From Chryseobacterium gleum (GTDB lineage: Bacteria; Bacteroidota; Bacteroidia; UBA10329), in contig CAMCFW010000067.1 of NCBI GenBank assembly GCA_945874195.1, positions 1-8,709 on the forward strand: a stretch of 8,709 nucleotides of DNA. Direction: 5' to 3'. The number at the start of each line of letters is the position of its first letter. Position 1 is the first letter of the stretch. The notes below the pieces were generated by a model, which was not told the DNA's origin, did no database searches, and saw nothing but the letters and a program-made list of their open reading frames with translations. Below, piece by piece: positions 1 through 5,611 of the stretch. Both the position numbers and the translations under genes were made by a program.

Positions 1-1152
1 GCACTGATAAGAGTTGATTTCAATGTGCCCCTGGAAGATGATTTCCGCATAACGGACGATACTCGGATCACAGCTGCGCTACCTACGGTCAGAAAAGTGC
101 TAAAAGACGGGGGTGCTGTTATTCTGATGAGCCACTTGGGAAGACCGAAAAGTGGCCCCGAAGAAAAGTTTTCACTTCGCCATCTGGTCGGTCATCTCTC
201 CGACCTGATCGGTGTCCGCGTCAAATTTGCAGAAGACTGCGTGGGCGAAAAAGCCACTGCTGCGGCCGATTCGTTGAAAATGGGAGAAGTTCTGCTACTC
301 GAGAATCTTCGTTTTCATAAACAAGACGAGGCGGGCGATGTCGCCTTTTCGAAGCAATTGGCGCAATTGGGAGACATTTATGTGAACGATGCCTTCGGAA
401 CAGCGCACCGAGCACATGCATCGACAACCATCGTGGCCGATTTCTTTCCCAACGACAAATTGTTCGGTTACCTGTTGGCCGAAGAAATTGAGAGTGTGGA
501 TAAAGTGCTCAAGAACTCAAAGAAGCCGGTGACAGCGGTGATGGGCGGGGCAAAGGTCTCTTCGAAAATATCCATCATCACGAACCTTATTGACCGTGTT
601 GACCACATCATCATCGGTGGAGGAATGAGCTTCACCTTTGCCAAAGCCCTTGGCGGAACTGTTGGGAAATCCTTGATTGAAGATGATTATTTGGAAATGG
701 CGAAGAAGATCCTGAAGGATGCGGAAGCCAAAGGTGTTAAGATCCATTTGCCCGAAGACACCATTGCTGCTGATGCCTTTGACAACAGGGCCAACACGCA
801 AGTATGCGACACCATGGCCATTCCTGATGGTTGGATGGGACTGGACATTGGACCAAAGACAGAAAAGGAATACCACGCTGTTCTGATGGCATCGAAGACC
901 ATACTTTGGAACGGACCGATGGGCGTTTTCGAGATGGAATCGTTTCAGCAGGGGACCCGGTCTGTGGCACTTTCGATTGCCGAGGCCACTAGGAATGGGG
1001 CGTTTTCGCTGGTGGGTGGTGGCGACTCGGTGGCGGCCATCAACAAGTTCGAACTTTCAGACCAAGTGAGCTACGTTTCGACAGGAGGTGGGGCACTATT
1101 GGAGTACATGGAAGGAACGGAACTTCCGGGCATCAAGGCTATTCGGGGATAA
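1..1152 (+). CDS. pgk: Phosphoglycerate kinase, 5'-partial
   Basis: Glycolytic and gluconeogenic enzyme of the cytoplasm: 1,3-bisphosphoglycerate + ADP gives 3-phosphoglycerate + ATP. The frame is open from base 1, and the first visible residues include the N-terminal substrate-loop signature RVDFNVP (bases 10-30). A GTG or later codon inside that motif is therefore not the true start; about ten residues lie outside the window. Family motifs follow in the expected order: SHLGRP (130-147), LLLENLRF, VNDAFGTAHRAHAS, GGAKVSSK (from 544), GGGMSFTF, GLDIGPKT, ILWNGPMGVFE, then the nucleotide-binding GGGDSVAAI (from 1018) and C-terminal STGGGALLEYMEG. The 383 visible residues plus the missing piece match the usual length near 395. 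The gene appears intact. Its last 14 bases overlap the tail of the convergent CvpA-family gene, and no terminator hairpin is visible between them. Identification is near certain. Confidence 0.98.
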   Translation, partial: ALIRVDFNVPLEDDFRITDDTRITAALPTVRKVLKDGGAVILMSHLGRPKSGPEEKFSLRHLVGHLSDLIGVRVKFAEDCVGEKATAAADSLKMGEVLLLENLRFHKQDEAGDVAFSKQLAQLGDIYVNDAFGTAHRAHASTTIVADFFPNDKLFGYLLAEEIESVDKVLKNSKKPVTAVMGGAKVSSKISIITNLIDRVDHIIIGGGMSFTFAKALGGTVGKSLIEDDYLEMAKKILKDAEAKGVKIHLPEDTIAADAFDNRANTQVCDTMAIPDGWMGLDIGPKTEKEYHAVLMASKTILWNGPMGVFEMESFQQGTRSVALSIAEATRNGAFSLVGGGDSVAAINKFELSDQVSYVSTGGGALLEYMEGTELPGIKAIRG

Positions 1153-1699
1153 TTTCGCGCACCGCCTCTTTCACTTTATCGAATTTCCGATCGGTCTTAT
1201 CGAACAGATTGTCCTTGTTCAACTCCTCAAGAACGGGGAGTAGAAAAGGCGCCACCTTGGTTATCGGTCCGTAGAGCAGAGAGGTCTGCGCCATTTCGCC
1301 CTTGTTGAAACGGATCAGCAGTTCGGCCCGGTTGAACAACAGGATGGCGGTGCTGATAAGAAAGGCCATTCTCAGCATACCGAAGGCAGCGCCTGCCAAC
1401 TTGTTCAGCCAACTGAGCGCCATGGCATTGGCCGCCCCTTGAATGGCCTGTGCAAAAAAGTGAACCAGAATGATGACCGCAACAAGAATGAATGCAAAGG
1501 CAATGATCGGGACGAAATCGTTGGTGACAGTGGTGTATTCATAGACCAGGTCGGCCAGTTGGTTGGCAAAACCTACTCCTATTGCAATTCCGGCTATCAG
1601 TCCCACCATACGGGCCACCTCCATGATGAACCCTCCGGTCACTCCCTTGTAAATACCCCAGATGAGCGGCAAGGCCAGCACCGCATCGAACCAGTTCAT
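1139..1699 (-). CDS. CvpA family inner-membrane protein
   Basis: A 186-residue integral membrane protein of the CvpA family, named for a protein needed for colicin V production in E. coli; its general biochemical role is unclear. The N-terminus (MNWFDAVLALPLIWGIYKG) has the family pattern of an Asp inside the first hydrophobic helix followed by a Lys-Gly turn. Hydrophobic segments lie at about residues 5-22, 28-45, 61-84 and 99-121. A charged, probably cytoplasmic tail of about 60 residues (KDNLFDKTDRKFDKVKEAV) follows. The ATG at 1699-1697 is chosen because it overlaps the upstream stop as TGATG, typical of translational coupling; a TTG one codon earlier is less likely. It is the second gene of a vWA-cvpA unit. 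Its 3' end runs 14 bases into the convergent pgk end. Confidence 0.88.
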   Translation of the reverse strand: MNWFDAVLALPLIWGIYKGVTGGFIMEVARMVGLIAGIAIGVGFANQLADLVYEYTTVTNDFVPIIAFAFILVAVIILVHFFAQAIQGAANAMALSWLNKLAGAAFGMLRMAFLISTAILLFNRAELLIRFNKGEMAQTSLLYGPITKVAPFLLPVLEELNKDNLFDKTDRKFDKVKEAVREIIPE

Positions 1700-2868
1700 C
1701 AATATTCAATTTTGTATCCGTGCTTTTCGGCAGCCTCAGAAATGCTTCGATTCACTACCCCGAAGAAGGTGTTGCCGAATCGATAATCCTTCATCTTCTC
1801 CTTCATATCGCCTAAAAAGGCCTCGCGCTGGGTGCTCAACATCTTGATGATGCTGAGGTATTCCTTCCGTTCATACCCTATTTCGGCAAGCGTTTGTTCA
1901 AACTCCATGGCCGACAGGGTCGCATAGGCTTCATCCATGTATTTCCTGTTCTCTTTGGTCGGAGTTCCTTTGCCTGAGGCACCAAGATCAATAAGGTCCC
2001 ACGCGTAGTTATTGCCTACGTATAGCGAAGAAGCCTTGAAAAAGGTGCGGGCCTCCACCGAATCGTCACCGATCAGTTCCGATTCTTCGTCAAGATCAGC
2101 CTGCATCTCATAGCGGGTCAATCCGTTCTCTCCATAATACACATAGGTCTTGTTGAGCAATCTGCTTGCTTCGCGAAGCATTGACCCATCGTATGGTTTC
2201 TCAAGAACAATAGAGGGTTCTTTCAGCCCGATGATAAAGAATCCTCCGCCTGTTTCACTTGCAATGTGGTTCCATTCGTTCTGTTCGTTCTGGTTCGAAT
2301 AGGTCATGAAGTAGAGTGAGTGGATAATGATTCCCTTCTCCTTGGCGTCTTTCATGGGTTTTATATAGCCAGGTCCGGCAGACGGTTTTCCGTTGCCTAC
2401 CAGAAAGATCATTTTAAGGGCATTGACATCCTCAGACCACGAAAGGTCGTTCACGGCCACATCCAACGCGTGCCCCATGAAATAATTTCCGGGCGCGGTC
2501 ACGTCCTTTATCTGAAAGAAGGGAGAGGCAGCCGCATCAATATCATCCGTAAGATCTGAAATGACCTGAACATAATTGTTCTCTTTTTTGAAGCTGGGAC
2601 GGCCCATGCACACGATGCCGAGGCGGTAGCTGGGAGATGGTTCCATACGTGAGATTTCGGACTGGATCTCCCAGAACTTGGACCGCACCGAAGAGAGGAT
2701 CCCCCCCGTGCTGCCACTTATATCAACCGCAAATACGATATCGATGGGCGTAACTGGCTTCGGGTAGGCAGGTTCGATAGCGCTGGCGCTGAACAAGAGG
2801 CAGGACAAACAAAGAATTGTCACGAGCACCCGCCTCAATAACAATAAACCACTTTGATTAGACGTCAT
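1699..2868 (-). CDS. Secreted von Willebrand factor A domain protein
   Basis: A 389-residue predicted exported protein of unknown specific function. An N-terminal Sec signal (two Arg, then a hydrophobic core, likely cleavage after SASA near residue 30) is followed by a vWA-like domain. That domain starts at IDIVFAVDISGS, where D49, S51 and S53 form the DxSxS metal-binding (MIDAS) motif. It continues through an amphipathic region with GHALDVAV and a strand, MIFLVGNGKP, where the usual Asp of the third MIDAS loop reads as Asn. The C-terminal third is charged and helical (KENRKYMDEAYATLSAMEF, then YLSIIKMLSTQREAF). vWA domains generally bind protein partners through a bound metal. The ATG at 2868 is preferred to a TTG four codons upstream because a -7 box lies close upstream. 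It overlaps the downstream CvpA gene by one base, so the two are probably made together at the envelope. Confidence 0.82.
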   Translation of the reverse strand: MTSNQSGLLLLRRVLVTILCLSCLLFSASAIEPAYPKPVTPIDIVFAVDISGSTGGILSSVRSKFWEIQSEISRMEPSPSYRLGIVCMGRPSFKKENNYVQVISDLTDDIDAAASPFFQIKDVTAPGNYFMGHALDVAVNDLSWSEDVNALKMIFLVGNGKPSAGPGYIKPMKDAKEKGIIIHSLYFMTYSNQNEQNEWNHIASETGGGFFIIGLKEPSIVLEKPYDGSMLREASRLLNKTYVYYGENGLTRYEMQADLDEESELIGDDSVEARTFFKASSLYVGNNYAWDLIDLGASGKGTPTKENRKYMDEAYATLSAMEFEQTLAEIGYERKEYLSIIKMLSTQREAFLGDMKEKMKDYRFGNTFFGVVNRSISEAAEKHGYKIEY

Positions 2869-2877
2869 TATCGCGCG

Positions 2878-2885
2878 CAAAAATA
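2878..2885 (-). promoter_or_regulatory. Candidate -7 box for the vWA-cvpA unit
   Basis: On the minus strand the octamer TATTTTTG matches the Bacteroidota -7 element TAnnTTTG and sits 9 bases before the ATG at 2868. I see no TTTG at the -33 distance, only a weak TTTC, so the call rests on the -7 match and position. If it is used, the transcript has a leader of only a few bases. Confidence 0.5.
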
Positions 2886-2889
2886 GCGT

Positions 2890-2922
2890 TTTGAATATTC
2901 GTGAAACTTCTAGCTAATTTTG
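2890..2922 (+). promoter_or_regulatory. Bacteroidota-type promoter for the 115-residue gene
   Basis: A TTTG at 2890-2893 (-33 element) and TAATTTTG at 2915-2922 (-7 element, TAnnTTTG) are separated by 21 bases, within the known 19-21 spacing of the primary sigma factor promoter in this phylum. The ATG at 2927 follows after only 4 bases, so transcription would begin at or beside the start codon. It lies back-to-back with the minus-strand -7 box at 2878-2885. Confidence 0.65.
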
Positions 2923-2926
2923 TGCC

Positions 2927-3274
2927 ATGGTGGATATGGATCTACAGCGCGAATGGCGCGAACTGGTTGCCCGTTTGGAGGCTATTTTCGGTGAAGGACT
3001 GGAGTTGGACTCTATTCTTTTCCTTGTGGGGGTGCAAGAACTAGGTCAGGGCTACCGAGCATTTAAAAAGCAAGAGAAGACCGACCTGATGCATATTGCC
3101 ATTTGCAGGCTACTGGTGCAATACGGCTACTACGAATATATTGGCATGGATGAGGACGGTTGGCCTCATTATAAGGAACTTGCCAAACTGCCACGGCTCA
3201 ACCCAAATCAACAAAGCCTCTTGATGAAAGAGGCCTTGCTGGAATACTTTAAGAATGCAGAGTTGCCGAACTAG
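2927..3274 (+). CDS. Conserved protein of unknown function, 115 residues
   Basis: A small soluble, acidic, mostly helical protein with no signal peptide or membrane segment, so probably cytoplasmic. I do not recognise a named domain. The central blocks VGVQELGQG (residues 34-42) and DLMHIAICRLL, followed by QYGYYEYIG and DEDGWPHYK, look strongly constrained and resemble a family I recall from flavobacterial genomes; this is memory, not a search. The KKQEKTDLMHIAICRLL helix is amphipathic and could form a packing surface. The ATG at 2927 is supported by the upstream promoter, although a second ATG three codons later (2936) is possible. Its stop (3272-3274) lies within a CTAG shared with the stop of the convergent lipoprotein gene. 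It is probably a single-gene unit. Coding status is confident; no function is assigned. Confidence 0.85.
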   Translation: MVDMDLQREWRELVARLEAIFGEGLELDSILFLVGVQELGQGYRAFKKQEKTDLMHIAICRLLVQYGYYEYIGMDEDGWPHYKELAKLPRLNPNQQSLLMKEALLEYFKNAELPN

Positions 3275-3639
3275 TCGTTGATGTTGATCGTTTCTTCAAC
3301 GGTCTCTCCTTGTTCCAGGATTACGAAGTTTTCGATGTTGGTATAGCTACCGTAAACCACATCGTATTGGAGGATGGCGTCTTCAAACCAAACGAATTCG
3401 GCCTCACCGCTCGTATTTGTTCTGATGGTGGTGTCTATGTGTTCTGCGCCAACCACATCAAGATAAAATCTGACATTGGCCTGAACGGCCGGAACCACAA
3501 CAGTATCTTGGGTGACGAAGTTCAACGAATCCTTCACTACAGTGATGATCACTTTGGCGTCCCTGTTCTTTTTACAAGAAGATGTGCCCACCACAAGCGC
3601 GATGAACAACAAGGGCAGCAGGTATTTTATCTGTTTCAT
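3271..3639 (-). CDS. Putative small lipoprotein with a beta-rich domain
   Basis: A 122-residue predicted exported protein. Residues 1-21 form a lipoprotein-type signal: K2, K5, a hydrophobic core and TSSC with Cys22 as the probable lipidation site. The -3 residue is Thr rather than the commoner Leu, so lipidation is likely but not certain. CKKNRD follows the Cys and lacks the acidic run linked to surface export in Bacteroidota, so a periplasm-facing anchor is the default guess. The mature part alternates strands (KVIITVV, VRFYLDVV, TTIRTNTSGEAEFVW, YDVVYG, FVILEQGETVEETI) and looks like one Ig-like or carboxypeptidase-regulatory-like sandwich. The TNTSGEAEF turn is typical of the latter fold. 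Function is unknown. It converges on and overlaps the preceding gene by 4 bases. Confidence 0.8.
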   Translation of the reverse strand: MKQIKYLLPLLFIALVVGTSSCKKNRDAKVIITVVKDSLNFVTQDTVVVPAVQANVRFYLDVVGAEHIDTTIRTNTSGEAEFVWFEDAILQYDVVYGSYTNIENFVILEQGETVEETININD

Positions 3640-3658
3640 GATTCTTGATTTGAAGAGC

Positions 3659-3666
3659 TAAAATTA
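3659..3666 (-). promoter_or_regulatory. Weak -7 box candidate for the lipoprotein
   Basis: Minus-strand TAATTTTA matches TAnnTTTG at all but the last base and lies 19 bases before the ATG at 3639. No TTTG is found at the expected -33 distance. It directly adjoins the inverted repeat at 3667-3684. Confidence 0.3.
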
Positions 3667-3684
3667 AATGATCCTGCGATCATT
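3667..3684. repeat. Perfect 7-bp inverted repeat, operator-like
   Basis: The arms AATGATC (3667-3673) and GATCATT (3678-3684) are exact reverse complements around a 4-base centre CTGC. The repeat lies in the 192-base gap (3640-3831) between the divergent lipoprotein and cyclophilin genes. It sits immediately upstream of the candidate lipoprotein -7 box, where a dimeric regulator would compete with RNA polymerase. It has no T-run on either side, so it is not an intrinsic terminator. The role is inferred from position only. Confidence 0.4.
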
Positions 3685-3782
3685 CTGTTGTTCTTGTGTT
3701 GAAACACCAATGAAGTTCCTCGAAAAAGTGTATCCATTTGGAATGTTTATTGGTAAAAGCCTTCGGTTGTGTCTCAGACAAA

Positions 3783-3790
3783 TATCTTTG
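3783..3790 (+). promoter_or_regulatory. -7 box for the cyclophilin gene
   Basis: TATCTTTG is a full match to TAnnTTTG. The predicted start of transcription is about 7 bases downstream, leaving an A-rich leader of some 35 bases before the ATG at 3832. No TTTG is visible at -33. The box lies downstream of an in-frame GTG at 3769, which argues that the GTG is not the start codon. Confidence 0.55.
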
Positions 3791-3831
3791 ACACCCTTAA
3801 AACAAGCATACAGACACTAAAAAACAACACA

Positions 3832-4470
3832 ATGAAGAAAATTGCACTTGTCTTTTCACTTGCCTTGGCGTTCAGCGCTGGTGCCCTCGCCCAAGGAAAA
3901 TCGAACCCGATCGTACTCATCAGCACCTCTATGGGCGACATCAAGGTTATGCTTTACAATGAAACCCCGCTTCATCGCGACAACTTCCTCGAGTTGGCCA
4001 AATCGGGCAAGTTCGATGGTTCGGTATTCCACCGCGTCATCAACCGCTTCATGATCCAAGGAGGGGGAAGTGCTTCGGTCGGCACCATTGACAACCGTCC
4101 CGAAATTCCAGCCGAGATCAATGCCAAATTCATCCACAAGAAAGGCGCGTTGGCTGCTGCGCGAACAGGCGACCACGTCAATCCGGAGAGGAAATCATCT
4201 GGATCGCAGTTCTACATTGTTCAAGGTCAGACCTACCCTGTGGATAGGGTAACTCAAATGCAGGAGCGTTCGGGAGTGACCTACACTGAAGAACAGAAGA
4301 AGGTTTATGCCGAATTGGGCGGAACGCCACATTTGGATATGCAATACACCGTTTTCGGTGAGGTGATCGAGGGATTGGACATCGTGGATAAGATCGCGGC
4401 CGTCAAGACCCATCAGGCAGATGTTCCGGTTGAAGCGATCCCAATGAAGGTGACCATCATCCGCAAATAA
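3832..4470 (+). CDS. Exported cyclophilin-type peptidyl-prolyl cis-trans isomerase
   Basis: A 212-residue folding catalyst that isomerises peptide bonds before proline, predicted to act in the periplasm. A Sec signal (MKK, hydrophobic core, cleavage after ALA near residue 20) precedes one cyclophilin domain, about residues 25-212. Catalytic residues known from human CypA are visible: R68, F73 and Q76 in FHRVINRFMIQGG, and Q126 and F127 in SGSQFYIVQ. The position of the CypA active-site Trp is H167 (PHLDMQYTVFGEV), as in many bacterial members. Compared with minimal bacterial cyclophilins, about 30 residues (134-164) are inserted between SGSQFYIVQ and PHLD. The ATG at 3832 is chosen over an in-frame GTG 63 bases earlier because it starts the signal peptide and follows a promoter box and an A-rich leader. 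A strong terminator follows, so it is probably monocistronic. Confidence 0.93.
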   Translation: MKKIALVFSLALAFSAGALAQGKSNPIVLISTSMGDIKVMLYNETPLHRDNFLELAKSGKFDGSVFHRVINRFMIQGGGSASVGTIDNRPEIPAEINAKFIHKKGALAAARTGDHVNPERKSSGSQFYIVQGQTYPVDRVTQMQERSGVTYTEEQKKVYAELGGTPHLDMQYTVFGEVIEGLDIVDKIAAVKTHQADVPVEAIPMKVTIIRK

Positions 4471-4492
4471 GCATCCTGGACATCAACATTTA

Positions 4493-4527
4493 AACAGGCC
4501 GCCAATTGCGCGGCCTGTTCTATTTTT
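4493..4527 (+). terminator. Rho-independent terminator of the cyclophilin gene
   Basis: A perfect 10-bp GC-rich stem is formed by AACAGGCCGC (4493-4502) and GCGGCCTGTT (4510-4519), with a 7-base loop. It is followed by CTATTTTT. It begins 22 bases after the cyclophilin stop codon. The T-tract overlaps the -7 box proposed for pheS. Confidence 0.85.
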
Positions 4528-4528
4528 G
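4521..4528 (+). promoter_or_regulatory. -7 box for pheS, embedded in the terminator T-tract
   Basis: TATTTTTG matches TAnnTTTG and lies 4 bases before the pheS ATG at 4533, the same distance as in the 115-residue gene upstream. The -33 region would fall inside the terminator stem and contains no TTTG. Use of this box would give a leaderless or near-leaderless pheS mRNA. Confidence 0.45.
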
Positions 4529-4532
4529 ACCC

Positions 4533-5555
4533 ATGCTAAAGAAACTAGAAGACTACGGCAGTCAGATAGAGGAACTCGCCATTGCGAACCACGAAGACCT
4601 TGAGAATTTCCGCCTACAGTTCCTTTCCAAAAAGGGCATCATCCCTCAGCTTTTCGCTGCGTTCCGCGATGTGCCGAATGAGCAGAAGAAGGAGTTCGGC
4701 CAGCGATTGAATGCCCTGAAGGACCTAGCCGAGGACAAGTTCCACGCTATGCAGGCCGCGCTCGGTTCGGGCGCAAAGGCCATTGACCCGACCATCGACC
4801 TCACCGTTCCCCCGTTTCCCTTGGAAATTGGAACCCGCCACCCAGTGAACATGGTGCGCAGGGAGGTGGTCTCCATCTTCGAACGAATCGGATTCACCGT
4901 TTCCGAAGGCCCAGAAATTGAGGACGACCACCACAATTTCTCTGCGCTCAATTTCCCGCCCGAACACCCGGCCCGTGACATGCAAGACACGTTCTTCGTG
5001 GCAAAGGATCCCGATTTTGCACTCCGAACGCATACCTCGTCTGTTCAGGTGCGCGTAATGGAAGGCCAACAACCGCCCATTCGCACCATTTCGCCAGGAA
5101 GGGTTTTCCGCAATGAGGCCATTTCCTATCGGGCGCACTGCATCTTCCATCAAATTGAAGGACTCTATATTGACAAGGGCGTTTCGTTTGCCGACATGAA
5201 GGACACGCTGCTCTATTTTGCCCGCGAATTCTACGGCCCCGAAACCAGGATCCGCTTGCGGCCGTCCTATTTCCCATTCACCGAGCCGAGTGCCGAAATG
5301 GACGTTTATTGGGGACTGGAGACCGAATCTGACCACCGCATCACCAAAGGAACAGGTTGGTTGGAGGTATTGGGCTGCGGCATGGTGGACCCGAATGTAT
5401 TGCTTGCGTGCGGCATCGACCCAGAGGTTTATTCGGGGTTCGCCTTTGGAATGGGCATTGAACGAACCGCCATGCTCAAATATCAGGTCAAGGACCTGCG
5501 CCTGTTCTTCGAGAACGACAAGCGTTTCCTCAATCAATTCAGAAGTGCCTATTAA
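4533..5555 (+). CDS. pheS: Phenylalanine--tRNA ligase alpha subunit
   Basis: Catalytic subunit of the cytoplasmic alpha2-beta2 enzyme that charges tRNA-Phe with phenylalanine using ATP. At 340 residues it is the normal bacterial length. The N-terminal 80 or so residues form the helical tRNA-contacting arm (FRLQFLSKKGIIPQLF is the conserved hinge). The class II catalytic core follows: HPVNMVRREV, DTFFV, LRTHTSSVQ, motif 2 from GRVFRNEAISYRAHC (from residue 189), the substrate-contact region PSYFPFTEPSAEMDVYW, GCGMVDPNVL, and motif 3 GFAFGMGIER (302-311). All expected signatures are present, with no truncation. The partner pheT is not in this window. The start ATG is the only one compatible with the family N-terminus; no Shine-Dalgarno precedes it. 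The next gene on the strand is 56 bases away. Confidence 0.98.
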   Translation: MLKKLEDYGSQIEELAIANHEDLENFRLQFLSKKGIIPQLFAAFRDVPNEQKKEFGQRLNALKDLAEDKFHAMQAALGSGAKAIDPTIDLTVPPFPLEIGTRHPVNMVRREVVSIFERIGFTVSEGPEIEDDHHNFSALNFPPEHPARDMQDTFFVAKDPDFALRTHTSSVQVRVMEGQQPPIRTISPGRVFRNEAISYRAHCIFHQIEGLYIDKGVSFADMKDTLLYFAREFYGPETRIRLRPSYFPFTEPSAEMDVYWGLETESDHRITKGTGWLEVLGCGMVDPNVLLACGIDPEVYSGFAFGMGIERTAMLKYQVKDLRLFFENDKRFLNQFRSAY

Positions 5556-5557
5556 GA

Positions 5558-5588
5558 AAGTCGTCAGCTTTCGGAAAGTTGACGGCTT
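5558..5588 (+). other. 14-bp RNA hairpin between pheS and pccB
   Basis: Bases 5558-5571 pair with 5575-5588 around a CGG loop, with 12 Watson-Crick and 2 G-U pairs and no bulge. The G-U pairs suit RNA read from the plus strand. No U-run follows (the next bases are GAAAAAG), so it is not a standard intrinsic terminator. It starts just after the pheS stop and ends 23 bases before the pccB ATG. It could protect the pheS 3' end, weaken read-through, or tune pccB translation; the sequence does not decide. Confidence 0.55.
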
Positions 5589-5611
5589 GAAAAAGTTGAA
5601 ATGACCCCACG

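Noticed and set aside
3731..3740. TATCCATTTG as an additional promoter box
   Set aside because: Four bases separate TA from TTTG instead of two, and there is a better match at 3783-3790.
3769..3831. N-terminal extension of the cyclophilin from GTG 3769
   Set aside because: It would place 21 polar residues before a clear signal peptide, and the -7 box at 3783-3790 lies inside it.
4725..5537. A 270-codon open frame on the minus strand inside pheS
   Set aside because: It lies wholly antisense to a certain pheS and its translation has no recognisable motif; long antisense frames are common opposite GC-rich codon-biased genes.
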